DNA of 64,000 nt. It comes from Candidatus Woesearchaeota archaeon (GTDB lineage Archaea > Nanobdellota > Nanobdellia > Woesearchaeales > GW2011-AR9). This document shows positions 53,040 to 61,983 of this stretch, piece after piece; position 1 is the first letter of the stretch, and every line of letters starts with the position of its first letter. Below the pieces are notes generated by a model. The model saw only the letters and a list, made by a program, of their open reading frames with translations. It searched no databases and had not been told where the DNA came from. The translations under genes were made by a program, and so were the position numbers. The DNA is taken from contig JABHQW010000003.1 of the NCBI GenBank assembly GCA_018696595.1, positions 1 through 64,000 on the forward strand, read 5' to 3'.

Positions 53040-53807
53040 ATGGAAGATATAAAGATTACTTTAGAAACTTTGTACGATATTCTTCGTAATGAGAAGAAGA
53101 AAGAGGAATTGCAGACGCTAGAAGAAACTTTCTTCGCTGATGTTGTCTCTTATTTAAAAGAGAAAAAAATGTTCTTAGACTTAAAGAAAGACGACGACGA
53201 TCCTTTTGCTTCTGGTGAGAAAGATAAGTTAGAGTATGAAATCAGAAGTATTAAACGAATTCTTAAAGAGATTTATGAGAAAAGAGAGAAGAAAATTCTT
53301 GACATTGCTTTGAACAAAAGCAGAACTGGCTCAGAGATTATTGATGCTGGTTCAATGTTAAAAGAAGAGAAAGATTTTTACAAGAAAGTATTAGACATTC
53401 TAGACTTACATCGTAAAGGAATTATTTTAAACTTATTTCAAGGAAAGCTTCCTCAGTTATTTGATTCTGAAGTTAAAGAAAGTCCCGCTGACCAGAAACT
53501 AACAGATGTAAAGGTTGAAGTGGAAAAAACTTCTGGACCAACGGTTGAAACTTCTAAAGTAACTTCATCTAATGCAACTGAAGAAACAACGGGATCTGAA
53601 GATGCTACAGAAACAACTGAGAACCCAGAAGAAACTACTTCTAAAATTGAAATTGAATTGATGAAAATAAAGATGGTTAAACCAATGCCTAGTTTTGTTT
53701 GGAAAGACATGAAAGTTTATGGTCCCTATGAGATTGGCGATGAAGTAGAGATTTTTCCAGAGGTTGCTGAGTTAATGGTCAGGAAAGGAAGAGCTGAAAA
53801 GGTTTAG
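53040..53807 (+). CDS. GINS complex subunit (Gins51-like)
   Basis: The 255-residue protein has the helical A domain (about 1-140), a Ser/Thr/Glu-rich linker (about 145-205) and a small beta B domain at the C-terminus (SFVWKDMKVYGPYEIGDEVE, then VAELMVRKGRAE), the A-B order of archaeal Gins51. GINS joins MCM and GAN/Cdc45 at the replication fork. The linker is longer than usual. GGGGG lies near the ATG. Confidence 0.85.
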   Translation: MEDIKITLETLYDILRNEKKKEELQTLEETFFADVVSYLKEKKMFLDLKKDDDDPFASGEKDKLEYEIRSIKRILKEIYEKREKKILDIALNKSRTGSEIIDAGSMLKEEKDFYKKVLDILDLHRKGIILNLFQGKLPQLFDSEVKESPADQKLTDVKVEVEKTSGPTVETSKVTSSNATEETTGSEDATETTENPEETTSKIEIELMKIKMVKPMPSFVWKDMKVYGPYEIGDEVEIFPEVAELMVRKGRAEKV

Positions 53808-53808
53808 A

Positions 53809-54387
53809 ATGACTCTTGAAGATTCTGTAAGACGCCATGGGGGGATGGTTGTAAGAATTGCAAGAATCTTTATGGGATATTCTACTAACTCTTTAGCTTC
53901 TGATCTTGGCATATCGCACTCACAATTAAGCTGTATTGAAACTGGAAAACGGAGCATCTCAACTTTACAACGTCTTTATCGTTCTGCAAAAGCTCTTGGA
54001 TTATCGCCCGATGATTTTGGCACTTTTGCTTTAGAATTAGATGCTAATGATCAGGGGTCAGATTTAGCAGATTTTTATCAACAATTAAACAATCAACGTC
54101 TTCCTGAAGATGCATTTGATTATGCTCGTGGTGACAGCATAAGAATTGTTAGATCTCTTTTAGGAATTACACAAAAGTCTATTTGTGAAAGAACTTCTCT
54201 TTCTGACATTGAGAATATGTATCGAGTAGCTAGTGATAATATGCTTACAATGATTTGTTCAAGTTTAGATGTAGAATTGGATTACTTAAATGCCATTTCT
54301 GTAAAAAGTGACTCTCTTAATTCTGAAGATAATGAAAAACAAAGAGAAACTTTTTTAAGATTACATCAACGTTGGAAAAGGTATTGA
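53809..54387 (+). CDS. XRE-family HTH protein
   Basis: The 192-residue protein has an N-terminal Cro/C1-type HTH (NSLASDLGISHSQLSCIETGKRSIS, shown in part as LASDLGISHSQLSCIETGK) at about residues 28-60, and a second helical HTH-like segment near 110-135 that looks degenerate. It begins one base after the GINS stop, so the two share a transcript. The target is unknown. Confidence 0.75.
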   Translation: MTLEDSVRRHGGMVVRIARIFMGYSTNSLASDLGISHSQLSCIETGKRSISTLQRLYRSAKALGLSPDDFGTFALELDANDQGSDLADFYQQLNNQRLPEDAFDYARGDSIRIVRSLLGITQKSICERTSLSDIENMYRVASDNMLTMICSSLDVELDYLNAISVKSDSLNSEDNEKQRETFLRLHQRWKRY

Positions 54388-54422
54388 TTAAATGTTTAGT
54401 TTTCCGTAAAGTTTTTGCCTAA

Positions 54423-54716
54423 CTAGACTTTTACTTCAGCAAGAATTTCTTTTAGTTGTTCATCATATCTTTTAAATAGTCTTGGATGACATTCTTTTAA
54501 GTCAGATTTAACTAATTGGTATACATGAACAACTGCTTCTAAACTTAATTGGTGTGCTTCTGGATCTTGTTGATAAGATGGAAATATCTCCAATGCTAAT
54601 TTAACTGCTTCATCTACATTCATTAATTGATCATATTGTAATTGAGTAATTGCTTTTTGGTTATCTTTCATCAAGGAACCAATGTCTTGAGGAACAATTC
54701 TACTAGTTTGTGTCAT
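54423..54716 (-). CDS. Helical protein coupled to the SpoT-like gene
   Basis: The 97-residue protein is helical with no known motif. Its ATG lies one base after the stop of the HD gene on the same strand, so it is co-translated. It might regulate that enzyme; this is inferred only from position. Confidence 0.5.
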   Translation of the reverse strand: MTQTSRIVPQDIGSLMKDNQKAITQLQYDQLMNVDEAVKLALEIFPSYQQDPEAHQLSLEAVVHVYQLVKSDLKECHPRLFKRYDEQLKEILAEVKV

Positions 54717-54717
54717 T

Positions 54718-55905
54718 TTATCTTTTCTTCATACAAATCTGTCCACGACTACACAATTCAGAACAACCAAATCCAGAAATAACATATCTTCTTTTGTAAA
54801 GTAAACGAGAAACAACTTCTTTTAACGCATGAGCATCTTTATATTCAATCACGGCATGCAATTGTTTATCTGTGAAGTTAAAATCTGCAAAAAACTTTTT
54901 ACAATATTTCATCTCGTCACCCTTCATCTTGTCAAACTTTTTCCATTCTTGATGTAAACGAGCATCATATTTCTTAACAATTCCTTGATACAGGCGCATG
55001 GGGTGAGTCTCTTTCTTTTCAACTTGAGTAACTCCCCACAATCCATGTTTTTCGTGAACAAATTTTCTAAACGCTAATTGTAACATTGATTCAACATTAA
55101 AGATATCTTTAGCTAAACTGGCATGACAAACATTTAAGAAAGCATCATAGGTTGCTTTACAACATTTTCTGAACAGTTTTTCTGTTGGGTGGATTGCTTT
55201 ATCAAAATCAACATCTTCACCATATTTGTCAATTAGAAATCTTTTAGTATTGTTAAGAATGAATAAGTTTTTGAAAGCTTGATAAATTTTTCCCAGTTCA
55301 TTAAATGGTGCTAAACTTTGAATATTGTGGATTCTGTCAGCAAGTTTCACTTGGATTGCTTTTTCTTTAATTTTTTCATCTTTATGGTTATAGATTGCTG
55401 AGATTGAACGATAATAAAAGTGTCTTTTATGTCTTGTCAATAATCTTAGAACTTCAATGATTTCTTTAACCATCTTAGTGTCTAGTTTATTTTCTTTACA
55501 ATATTCAGTTAATTCTGTTTCTAGGTCAAAAAATACTTTTGTTTCAAATTTATCTAATAATGTTAATCCTTTTTCGTCTTTAGCAATTTTATTTTCTTTT
55601 TGATAACAATCAACTTTTTCTTCAATATAATCATGTAATAATGCCGATGATAAAGTTACGGGATCATCAATGTCTGCTTTCTTTAAATCCCAAGCAAGGT
55701 TTAATGGGTGAACAAACGGATTTGTACCATCTTTTCTGATTGGGAACTCTTTGTATGCTTTTTTTGTTTTTTCATAAAGGTAAGAAAAGAATTTGCCGAA
55801 TTTGTTTTTTGGGTTTGTTAAATCTTTAACTAAGAGGATTTCATTAGCTGGCTGCCAATGTTTAACCATTTTAAATTTTTTATATTCTTTTGATAATCTA
55901 TGCAT
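54718..55905 (-). CDS. SpoT/Mesh1-like HD-domain protein
   Basis: The 395-residue protein contains the HD pattern of (p)ppGpp hydrolases: NPFVHPLNLAWDL (about 62-74), LSSALLHDYIEE (HD pair about 88) and VKLADRIHNIQSL (about 186). A helical C-terminus ends in a Cys-rich GCSELCSRGQIC. No synthetase domain is seen. Its similarity suggests nucleotide-phosphate hydrolysis; ppGpp as substrate in an archaeon is unproven. Confidence 0.65.
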   Translation of the reverse strand: MHRLSKEYKKFKMVKHWQPANEILLVKDLTNPKNKFGKFFSYLYEKTKKAYKEFPIRKDGTNPFVHPLNLAWDLKKADIDDPVTLSSALLHDYIEEKVDCYQKENKIAKDEKGLTLLDKFETKVFFDLETELTEYCKENKLDTKMVKEIIEVLRLLTRHKRHFYYRSISAIYNHKDEKIKEKAIQVKLADRIHNIQSLAPFNELGKIYQAFKNLFILNNTKRFLIDKYGEDVDFDKAIHPTEKLFRKCCKATYDAFLNVCHASLAKDIFNVESMLQLAFRKFVHEKHGLWGVTQVEKKETHPMRLYQGIVKKYDARLHQEWKKFDKMKGDEMKYCKKFFADFNFTDKQLHAVIEYKDAHALKEVVSRLLYKRRYVISGFGCSELCSRGQICMKKR

Positions 55906-56029
55906 GGGCTTATTGGAATTTTTTCTAAGATTTTAAAGCTTTCGTTAATAAAGGGCTTGAGTTTAGTCAAGAGCATTCTTTAGTGTAAAGTCAATACTTT
56001 TATATATTAATTTATTTCTGATAAATAAC

Positions 56030-56449
56030 ATGAAAGTCTCAAACCCAGTAGATCTAATTATAATTAATAAAGAAAACCAAATACTTCTATGTAAAAGAAC
56101 TGAGGAAGAACACGGATATAAAGACACTTGGTCAATTCCGGGTGGGGGTCCCGAATTTGATGAGGGGATTGAAGAAGCCCTTCATAGAGAAATTAAAGAG
56201 GAATTAGATTGTAAAATTAAGTGGTATAAATATTTTAAATCCTATTTCATGAAATTATCTGAGGAACATATATCTAGGGCAATATATTTTTATGGGGAAA
56301 TTGAGGGCGACATTAAACTGAATCATGAATTGTCTGACTTTAAGTGGTTTGACATAAATGATCCCCATATTTTTAACCTTAGTTTTGCATTTAATCAAAA
56401 AGATGTTCTAAAAGATTTTATAACATTCTGGAAAAAAGCTGTAAAATAA
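56030..56449 (+). CDS. Nudix hydrolase
   Basis: The 139-residue protein has a Nudix box, GGGPEFDEGIEEALHREIKE followed by EL (about residues 36-57), with the needed Glu residues. It hydrolyses nucleoside diphosphates linked to another group. The TATA-like TTTATATATT lies about 30 bases before the ATG. Confidence 0.88.
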   Translation: MKVSNPVDLIIINKENQILLCKRTEEEHGYKDTWSIPGGGPEFDEGIEEALHREIKEELDCKIKWYKYFKSYFMKLSEEHISRAIYFYGEIEGDIKLNHELSDFKWFDINDPHIFNLSFAFNQKDVLKDFITFWKKAVK

Positions 56450-56515
56450 CTAATAATCTTATTTTTATCACTTTCTGGGCATAACCTTATAAAGGGGAAG
56501 CGTTTTTCAGCAGTT

Positions 56516-56947
56516 ATGAAAAAATTTGTAAGAAGAGAAAGCGGAGATTCCAAGGGTCGAGGAAGACCTAGAGGCGGATCTTCAAGAGGCGGAGACCGAG
56601 GCGGTTACTCTAGTGGAGGATCTCGAGGAGGTTCTTCAAGAGGCGGAGACCGAGGCGGTTACTCTGGTCGAGGATCTAGAGATTCAGATCGGGGCGGAAG
56701 ATACGCTGGAAGAGAATCAAAGCGTGGAAGTCAAAACCGAAGAGATTTTGAAATGACTGAAGTTATCTGTTCTGCATGTAAATCTAAATGTGAAGTGCCT
56801 TTCAAACCAACTTCTGATAAACCAGTTTACTGTAGTGACTGTTTTGGAAAACAAGATAAAGGCGGTTCTAGTCAATCTTCTGGCAAAGATCTTGAAATGA
56901 TTAACAAGAAGCTAGACAAGATTATGAAAGCTTTAGAGATCAAATAA
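56516..56947 (+). CDS. RGG-rich protein with zinc-finger segment
   Basis: The first 75 residues are repeats of Arg, Gly and Ser (such as SSRGGDRGGYS twice), typical of RNA-binding tails. A zinc segment follows: CSACKSKCEVPF and YCSDCFG, the CxxC-x-CxxC form common in DPANN proteins, and a C-terminal helix. The RGG part shows tandem DNA repeats. Probably an RNA-binding protein. Confidence 0.8.
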   Translation: MKKFVRRESGDSKGRGRPRGGSSRGGDRGGYSSGGSRGGSSRGGDRGGYSGRGSRDSDRGGRYAGRESKRGSQNRRDFEMTEVICSACKSKCEVPFKPTSDKPVYCSDCFGKQDKGGSSQSSGKDLEMINKKLDKIMKALEIK

Positions 56948-57019
56948 ATTCTTATTAATTATTTTTTTAATATCTTTAACCAAAATCTTTATAAACCAAT
57001 CACGTAATAATACTTTAAA

Positions 57020-57289
57020 ATGGATTTTAAAATTATTGAGGAATCAAAAGAAAAACTTGTTTTTGAGTTAGAAGGAGAAACACATACTTTCTGTAATGCT
57101 TTAAAGAAAGAATTACAAGAAACTAAAGGTGTTACTGTTGCTACTTACAAAATTGATCATCCGCTTGTTGGAGTTCCTAGGTTTCAAGTAGAAACTAAAG
57201 GTGTTGATCCTAAAAAAGCTATTAAAGATGCTCTTAAATCTTTGAAGAAGAAAGTCTCTGAATTCGAGAAAGAAGTTAAAAGTTTGTAA
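57020..57289 (+). CDS. rpoL: DNA-directed RNA polymerase subunit L (Rpb11)
   Basis: The 89-residue protein matches RpoL: FELEGETHTFCNALKKEL (with the conserved HTFxN), then HPLVGVPRFQVET. It pairs with RpoD (62479-63261) to start polymerase assembly. Confidence 0.93.
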   Translation: MDFKIIEESKEKLVFELEGETHTFCNALKKELQETKGVTVATYKIDHPLVGVPRFQVETKGVDPKKAIKDALKSLKKKVSEFEKEVKSL

Positions 57290-57297
57290 ATTCTTTT

Positions 57298-57609
57298 TTA
57301 TATTGTATATCTATCTTCTATATTCACTTTAAGTTTTGATAATACTGGGTTAGGAACATTTTCTCTAACTAATTCAATAGTTGCATCTGGTAACAAGCTA
57401 TTTAGAAATTCTATGATTTTAGATGCATCTTCTCCTGAAGGAACTGCGAATCTAACAGACTTTTCAATATCTTCTGTATTTTCAGCAAGAACATTTCTAT
57501 TATTTGTTAAACAAAATTTTCTAATTCTACCTCGGAGCATTACTCCATTGATAGGAGTTGATTCAGTTCTAATTTCATAGATGTCCCATTTAATGATTTC
57601 TTTAAACAT
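57298..57609 (-). CDS. Acylphosphatase-like protein
   Basis: The 103-residue protein looks like a divergent acylphosphatase fold: NGVMLRGRIRKFCLTNN aligns with the family's Gly-Arg loop, followed by a LxNxEDxVRF-like strand and a helix. The catalytic residues are only partly kept, so activity is uncertain. Confidence 0.45.
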   Translation of the reverse strand: MFKEIIKWDIYEIRTESTPINGVMLRGRIRKFCLTNNRNVLAENTEDIEKSVRFAVPSGEDASKIIEFLNSLLPDATIELVRENVPNPVLSKLKVNIEDRYTI

Positions 57610-57682
57610 AGAAACGATAATCTTCTGTTATTAATAAAGTTTGCTCGTTAAATTTATATATTAATGCTGCTTTTAATTATTA

Positions 57683-58240
57683 ATGAAGAAGATTATTGAA
57701 ATTGCTAAAAATAGTTACACAGAAAAAGATTATAATTATCATATTTTACCAGTTGTAAAAAATGCTTTACTTTTAGCAAAAAAACTTAATGCAGATTTAG
57801 AAGTAGTAGAAATAGCAGCATATTTGCATGATATTGGAAGAGCAATAAAAAAGAAATTCACAGAAGAAAATGAACATCATATTACAGGAGCAGAAGAAAC
57901 AAAAAAGATATTGAAAGAACTGAAATACGATGAGGATTTTATAAAAAAAGTAGAACATTGCGTCTTAACCCATCGGGGAAGAAAAGGTCCTAAACCTGAA
58001 ACTTTAGAAGCTGAAATAATATCTTGCGCTGATGCAATGGCACATTTTGACACTTTCTTAGATTTAGTTAATTATTTTATAAAAAACACCAATTCATTTG
58101 AAGAAGCTGTTAATAAAATCGAAAAAAAAGTAGAAAGAAATTGGAATCAAAAATTGACTCTTTCTGAAGCAAAAGAAATTGTAAAAGTAAAATATGATTC
58201 AATACTTCTTTTAATTAAAAGCATGAAAGAATACTTTTAG
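57683..58240 (+). CDS. HD-domain phosphohydrolase
   Basis: The 185-residue protein has the HD signature: a first His in NYHILP, AAYLHDIGRAI (HD pair about 49-50), EHHITGAEE and a later LTHRGRKG plus CADAMAHFD. It is typical of uncharacterised archaeal HD enzymes acting on nucleotides. A TATA-like AATTTATATA lies before it. Confidence 0.85.
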   Translation: MKKIIEIAKNSYTEKDYNYHILPVVKNALLLAKKLNADLEVVEIAAYLHDIGRAIKKKFTEENEHHITGAEETKKILKELKYDEDFIKKVEHCVLTHRGRKGPKPETLEAEIISCADAMAHFDTFLDLVNYFIKNTNSFEEAVNKIEKKVERNWNQKLTLSEAKEIVKVKYDSILLLIKSMKEYF

Positions 58241-58289
58241 AACTCTACTTACACAATTAATTTAAACAATTATAATTCTGGATAAAAAC

Positions 58290-58952
58290 ATGATTGATTT
58301 AATGGTTTCTGATTGGAATGGTACCATCTTGGCTGATACCCAGCTAGCTGTTAGATCAACTAATCATGAAATTCTCGCATTTGGTGGTCAACCTCTCTCA
58401 AGAAAAAAACTGATTAATGGAATTTATTTTCCAATTAATGATTTCTTAATTGAGCAAGGTTGTGATCCAGAAGCGTTAAAAGATCCAAAATCAGCAGAAA
58501 TCTTTCATGAATTTTATAACGCAGGATCTAGTAAGTGTAGAACCCGATCTGGGGTGAGAAAAGTTTTAAAATACAATTCTGCTCATTCTATTGAATCTTT
58601 AATTTTAAGTAACCACCTTAAGCCAGAAATAGAAACCCAGTTAGAAAGATTACAACTTGTGGAATATTTTAAAACAGTATTGGCTCATGAAAAAGCTACT
58701 GATACTAGCCAAGGAAACAATAAAGTGCATCGTTTTGCCCACTACCTTGAAGAAACAAGACAAGATCCTAAAAACGCTTTAATCATTGGGGATGCTCCTG
58801 AAGATATTGGGATTGGGAAAGAGTTTGGCATGGTAACTGTGGCATTAACAGATGGATACTATCCCACAAGTAAATTAAGAGCAAGTAATCCAGATTATTT
58901 AATTAGTAATGTTGGGGAGTTAGTAGATATTCTTGAAGAACAATCACAATAA
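58290..58952 (+). CDS. HAD-superfamily phosphatase (phosphoglycolate phosphatase-like)
   Basis: The 220-residue protein has SDWNGTIL (motif I, Asp7 with Asn9 as second position), LILSNH (motif II), a Lys in HEKAT and IIGDAPEDIG (motif IV). The second Asp of DxD is Asn here, seen in some family members and possibly weakening acid catalysis. The substrate is unknown. Confidence 0.8.
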   Translation: MIDLMVSDWNGTILADTQLAVRSTNHEILAFGGQPLSRKKLINGIYFPINDFLIEQGCDPEALKDPKSAEIFHEFYNAGSSKCRTRSGVRKVLKYNSAHSIESLILSNHLKPEIETQLERLQLVEYFKTVLAHEKATDTSQGNNKVHRFAHYLEETRQDPKNALIIGDAPEDIGIGKEFGMVTVALTDGYYPTSKLRASNPDYLISNVGELVDILEEQSQ

Positions 58953-59005
58953 TGAACAAACTACTTACAAAAATAATTTAAACTAACACCCTCTCAAGCG
59001 TTATA

Positions 59006-60568
59006 ATGGTAGATAAAAGCACTTGCTTAAAGTTCTATAAAAGAGAAGATATTCAGAAGGCAATGGTAGAACATGCTCAAAATAAAGAGCTTGGTGTCCG
59101 TTACGGAGACGGTTTTGGTAAAAGGCCAGACATTCTAATGTATCCAAATGAAGTATTAGAACTAGCCAAACAAGGAGTGACTTCTTTCCATTGTAGTGAA
59201 GAAGTTTGGGACAATCCTTTGGGGATTAGTAGCGATTTAACTAGGAAAAATTTAGACGAATTAAGGGCTGGTTGGGACTTAGTTTTAGATATTGATTGCC
59301 CTGATTGGGAAATTTCTAAACTAACCACTTATTTATTTATTAAAGCACTAAAAGATAATGGGATTAAAGAGGTTTCTTGCAAGTTTAGCGGGAATAAAGG
59401 GTTTCATATTGGGGTTCCATTTGAAGTTTTCCCTCAAGATGTTGCTGGGAAGAAAACAAAAGATATTTTTCCTGAAGGACCAAAGAAAGTTGCTCAATAT
59501 TTACTAAACATTATTACTACTCGTTATGTTCAAGTAAAAAACAATAAAATCTTTCTGAATCATGATTCTGCTTTTAGTTTACCCGAACTGAAAGAAAAGT
59601 TTGGTGAACAAAAGTTTTTAATTAATAAATGTGTGAAATGTAAAAGAGAAATAAAAAAACCTAAAGAAACAATTATTGAATTTATTTGTCCAAGGTGTGA
59701 ACAAAAAATAACCGAAGATAAAGAGTTTGTTAAGTGTCAGAAATGTAACATTTTAATGAATAAGATAGAAAATTCAAGGTCTTTGTGTCCTTGCGGTTCA
59801 AATGAATATAATTCTATTTTTGATCCTCTATCTATTATAGAAGTGGATACAATCTTAATCTCATCCCGTCATTTGTACCGGATGCCTTACTCTTTACATG
59901 AAAAATCTGGCTTAGCTAGTTTGCCAATAGATCCAGATAAAGTTTTACAGTTTGAGAAATCGATGGCTCATCCAGAAAATATTCAAGTCTCTACCTTCAA
60001 TTTTATGGACAGAAATGTCTTAGGAGAAAGTGGAAGAATGTTATTATTAAACGCTCTTGATTTTGAAGTTAAGATTGAAGAAGATCGAGAAACTTCATCG
60101 GATAAATTTGAAGAGGTTAAGATTGAAAGTCCGATTAAAGAAGATTTCTTTCCACCATGTATTAAACAAATCTTAACTAATGGTTTAGAAGATGGTAAAA
60201 AACGGGCAGTATTCATATTATCAAACTTTTTAGGGAAAATTGGTTGGGAAAAGAAAGAAATTGAAAGTTATATTCTTAAGTGGAACCGCGAGAAAAATAG
60301 AGATCCGTTACGTGACAATTATATTGTTGGTCAAATGAAAAGTTTTGTTCCTGGTGCCAAGTTGCCACCTAATTGCAGTAATGATGGGTATTATAAGGAT
60401 CTTGGAGTTTGTCATCCTGATGCTTTGTGTGGCAGACTAAAGAATCCTACTAATTATACTATACTGAGATGGAAACGATGGTTGAGGGACCGAGAGAACG
60501 ATAAAGGCAGTAAGAAGAAGGAAGAAGTTGAGAAAGAAGCAGAATCACTAAAAGCAAGCAAAAACTAA
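59006..60568 (+). CDS. priS: Fused DNA primase: PriS catalytic part plus PriL iron-sulphur domain
   Basis: The 520-residue protein starts as PriS: LVLDIDCPD with the catalytic DxD (about D95, D97) and SGNKGFHIG (about 128-136), with Cys pairs (CVKCKRE, CPRCEQK, CQKCN) in a zinc region. From about residue 380 it becomes the C-terminal domain of PriL, with four cysteines (in PPCIKQ, NCSND, VCHPDALC). This joined form is known from Nanoarchaeum equitans. A separate PriL is not in the window. Confidence 0.88.
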   Translation: MVDKSTCLKFYKREDIQKAMVEHAQNKELGVRYGDGFGKRPDILMYPNEVLELAKQGVTSFHCSEEVWDNPLGISSDLTRKNLDELRAGWDLVLDIDCPDWEISKLTTYLFIKALKDNGIKEVSCKFSGNKGFHIGVPFEVFPQDVAGKKTKDIFPEGPKKVAQYLLNIITTRYVQVKNNKIFLNHDSAFSLPELKEKFGEQKFLINKCVKCKREIKKPKETIIEFICPRCEQKITEDKEFVKCQKCNILMNKIENSRSLCPCGSNEYNSIFDPLSIIEVDTILISSRHLYRMPYSLHEKSGLASLPIDPDKVLQFEKSMAHPENIQVSTFNFMDRNVLGESGRMLLLNALDFEVKIEEDRETSSDKFEEVKIESPIKEDFFPPCIKQILTNGLEDGKKRAVFILSNFLGKIGWEKKEIESYILKWNREKNRDPLRDNYIVGQMKSFVPGAKLPPNCSNDGYYKDLGVCHPDALCGRLKNPTNYTILRWKRWLRDRENDKGSKKKEEVEKEAESLKASKN

Positions 60569-60636
60569 AAATAGTTTTTTAGGTTTCCAACCAAAACCTT
60601 TATAAACAACCCATTTATTTAATCATAATCAAGTCC

Positions 60637-60682
60637 GAGTTCACGCGCATTTAGGACTAAACTAAGTTTAACGTGTGAATTC
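60637..60682 (+). promoter_or_regulatory. Leader hairpin of the S13 ribosomal operon
   Basis: GAGTTCACGCG (60637-60647) can pair with CGTGTGAATTC (60672-60682) over 11 bp with two G-U pairs; the loop holds the palindrome TAAACTAAGTTTA. A TATA-like CTTTATAAAC at about 60598-60607 predicts the mRNA start near 60630, so the hairpin lies at the 5' end, 25 bases before the S13 ATG. Ribosomal operons are often autoregulated through such leaders. Confidence 0.6.
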
Positions 60683-60707
60683 TAAGGCTAAAATCAAAAT
60701 TATAAAA

Positions 60708-61223
60708 ATGGCAGAACAAAAACAACAAAAACCAGTTGAACAAAAGCAAGAACAGAAAGTAGACAACTTCAAACACATTGTTAGAATTGCTAATGTTGAC
60801 ATCCCTGGAGAGAAACATGTTAAGATAGCTTTAACAAAGATTAAAGGTGTTGGAACAATTCTTGCTGACGTATTCTGTAAATTAGCTAATATTGATCGTC
60901 AAAAGAAAGCTGGATACTTAACTCCTGAAGAAATAGTAGAGTTAAACAAAGTTGTTAACGATCCTTTATCAAACGGTCTTCCACTTTGGATGATTAATCG
61001 GAAAAATGATTATGAAACTGGTGAAGATAAACATTTATTGACTGGTACATTAAATTTTGTACAAGATAACGATCTTAAAAGATTAAAGAAAATCAAAACC
61101 TTACGTGGAATTAGACATCAAAGAAAGTTACCTGTTCGTGGTCAAAGAACTCGATCAAACTTTAGAAAAGGTAAAGGTAAAGTTGTTGGTGTTAAGAAGA
61201 AAGGCACTCCAGGTAAGAAATAG
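60708..61223 (+). CDS. rps13: Small-subunit ribosomal protein S13
   Basis: Started at ATG 60708 (MAEQKQQ); a GTG at 60675 would extend it into the leader hairpin. The 171-residue protein has the S13 helix-two-turn-helix (IKGVGTILADVFCKLA), and the LRGIRHQRKLPVRGQRTRSN tail. An unusual Gln/Lys-rich N-terminal stretch precedes the fold. First gene of the S13-S4-S11-RpoD-L18e-L13 operon. Confidence 0.96.
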   Translation: MAEQKQQKPVEQKQEQKVDNFKHIVRIANVDIPGEKHVKIALTKIKGVGTILADVFCKLANIDRQKKAGYLTPEEIVELNKVVNDPLSNGLPLWMINRKNDYETGEDKHLLTGTLNFVQDNDLKRLKKIKTLRGIRHQRKLPVRGQRTRSNFRKGKGKVVGVKKKGTPGKK

Positions 61224-61233
61224 GTAAAATAAG

Positions 61234-61983
61234 ATGGGCGATCCAAAAAAATTAAAGAAAAAGTACTCAACTCCTGCACATCCTTGGAATAAAACCGAGA
61301 TTGAGGAGAATAAGATCTTACGAAGAGAATATGGTCTTAATATTCAAAAAGAGCTTTTGATTGCCAATTCATTCTTAAAAAAATATAAAAATATTGCTAA
61401 GCGTTTAATTGCAGATACTTCTGAACAAGGACAGAAAGAAAAGAAACAAATGGTAGACAAGTTGTTTAAACTTGGTTTGTTAACTTCTGATGCCGCTATG
61501 GACAGTATATTAAGTTTAACAGTTAGAGATATTTTAAACAGAAGATTACAAAGTGTTATTTTCAGAAAAGGACTAGCTAGATCTATGAAACAAGCTAGAC
61601 AATTTATTACTCACCGACATGTAATGGTTGCTGAGAAAGAAATAACTGCTCCCTCTTATTTAGTTTCAAGTGAGGAAGAAGCACAATTAAATTTTAAAAA
61701 TAAATCAAGTTTATCTAATGAAGATCATCCTGAAAGAGCTATTCCTGAAGCTAAAGAAATCAAAGCAGAAGCTGAAGCTATTAAACCTAAAACAGAAGAA
61801 AAAGCTGAAGAAGCTGCTCCTGTTGAAGAGAAAGCTGAGGAAGTTAAGGAAGTTACAGAATCAAAAGACTCTGAATCCTCGGCAAAGCCTGCGGAACCTA
61901 AAACAGAAGAAAAGGTTGAAGAAACTCCTAAGGAAGAAGTTAAAGAAGAAGAAGCTTCTAAAGAAGAGGTAACTGAAAAATGA
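61234..61983 (+). CDS. rps4: Small-subunit ribosomal protein S4 with long acidic tail
   Basis: Residues 1-155 are archaeal S4 with the S4 RNA-binding domain ([20 protein letters not shown]). The remaining ~90 residues are a Glu/Lys/Ala low-complexity tail (repeats like [18 protein letters not shown]) that archaeal S4 proteins normally lack. It overlaps the S11 start by four bases. Confidence 0.95.
   Translation: MGDPKKLKKKYSTPAHPWNKTEIEENKILRREYGLNIQKELLIANSFLKKYKNIAKRLIADTSEQGQKEKKQMVDKLFKLGLLTSDAAMDSILSLTVRDILNRRLQSVIFRKGLARSMKQARQFITHRHVMVAEKEITAPSYLVSSEEEAQLNFKNKSSLSNEDHPERAIPEAKEIKAEAEAIKPKTEEKAEEAAPVEEKAEEVKEVTESKDSESSAKPAEPKTEEKVEETPKEEVKEEEASKEEVTEK

Noticed and set aside
56570-56700. 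Regular repeats suggesting a CRISPR-like or satellite array
   Set aside because: The repeats are the RGG codons of an RNA-binding protein in one reading frame, without spacers.
61718-61972. A Lys/Leu-rich frame inside the S4 tail
   Set aside because: It is the +1 shadow of the low-complexity Glu/Lys tail of S4.
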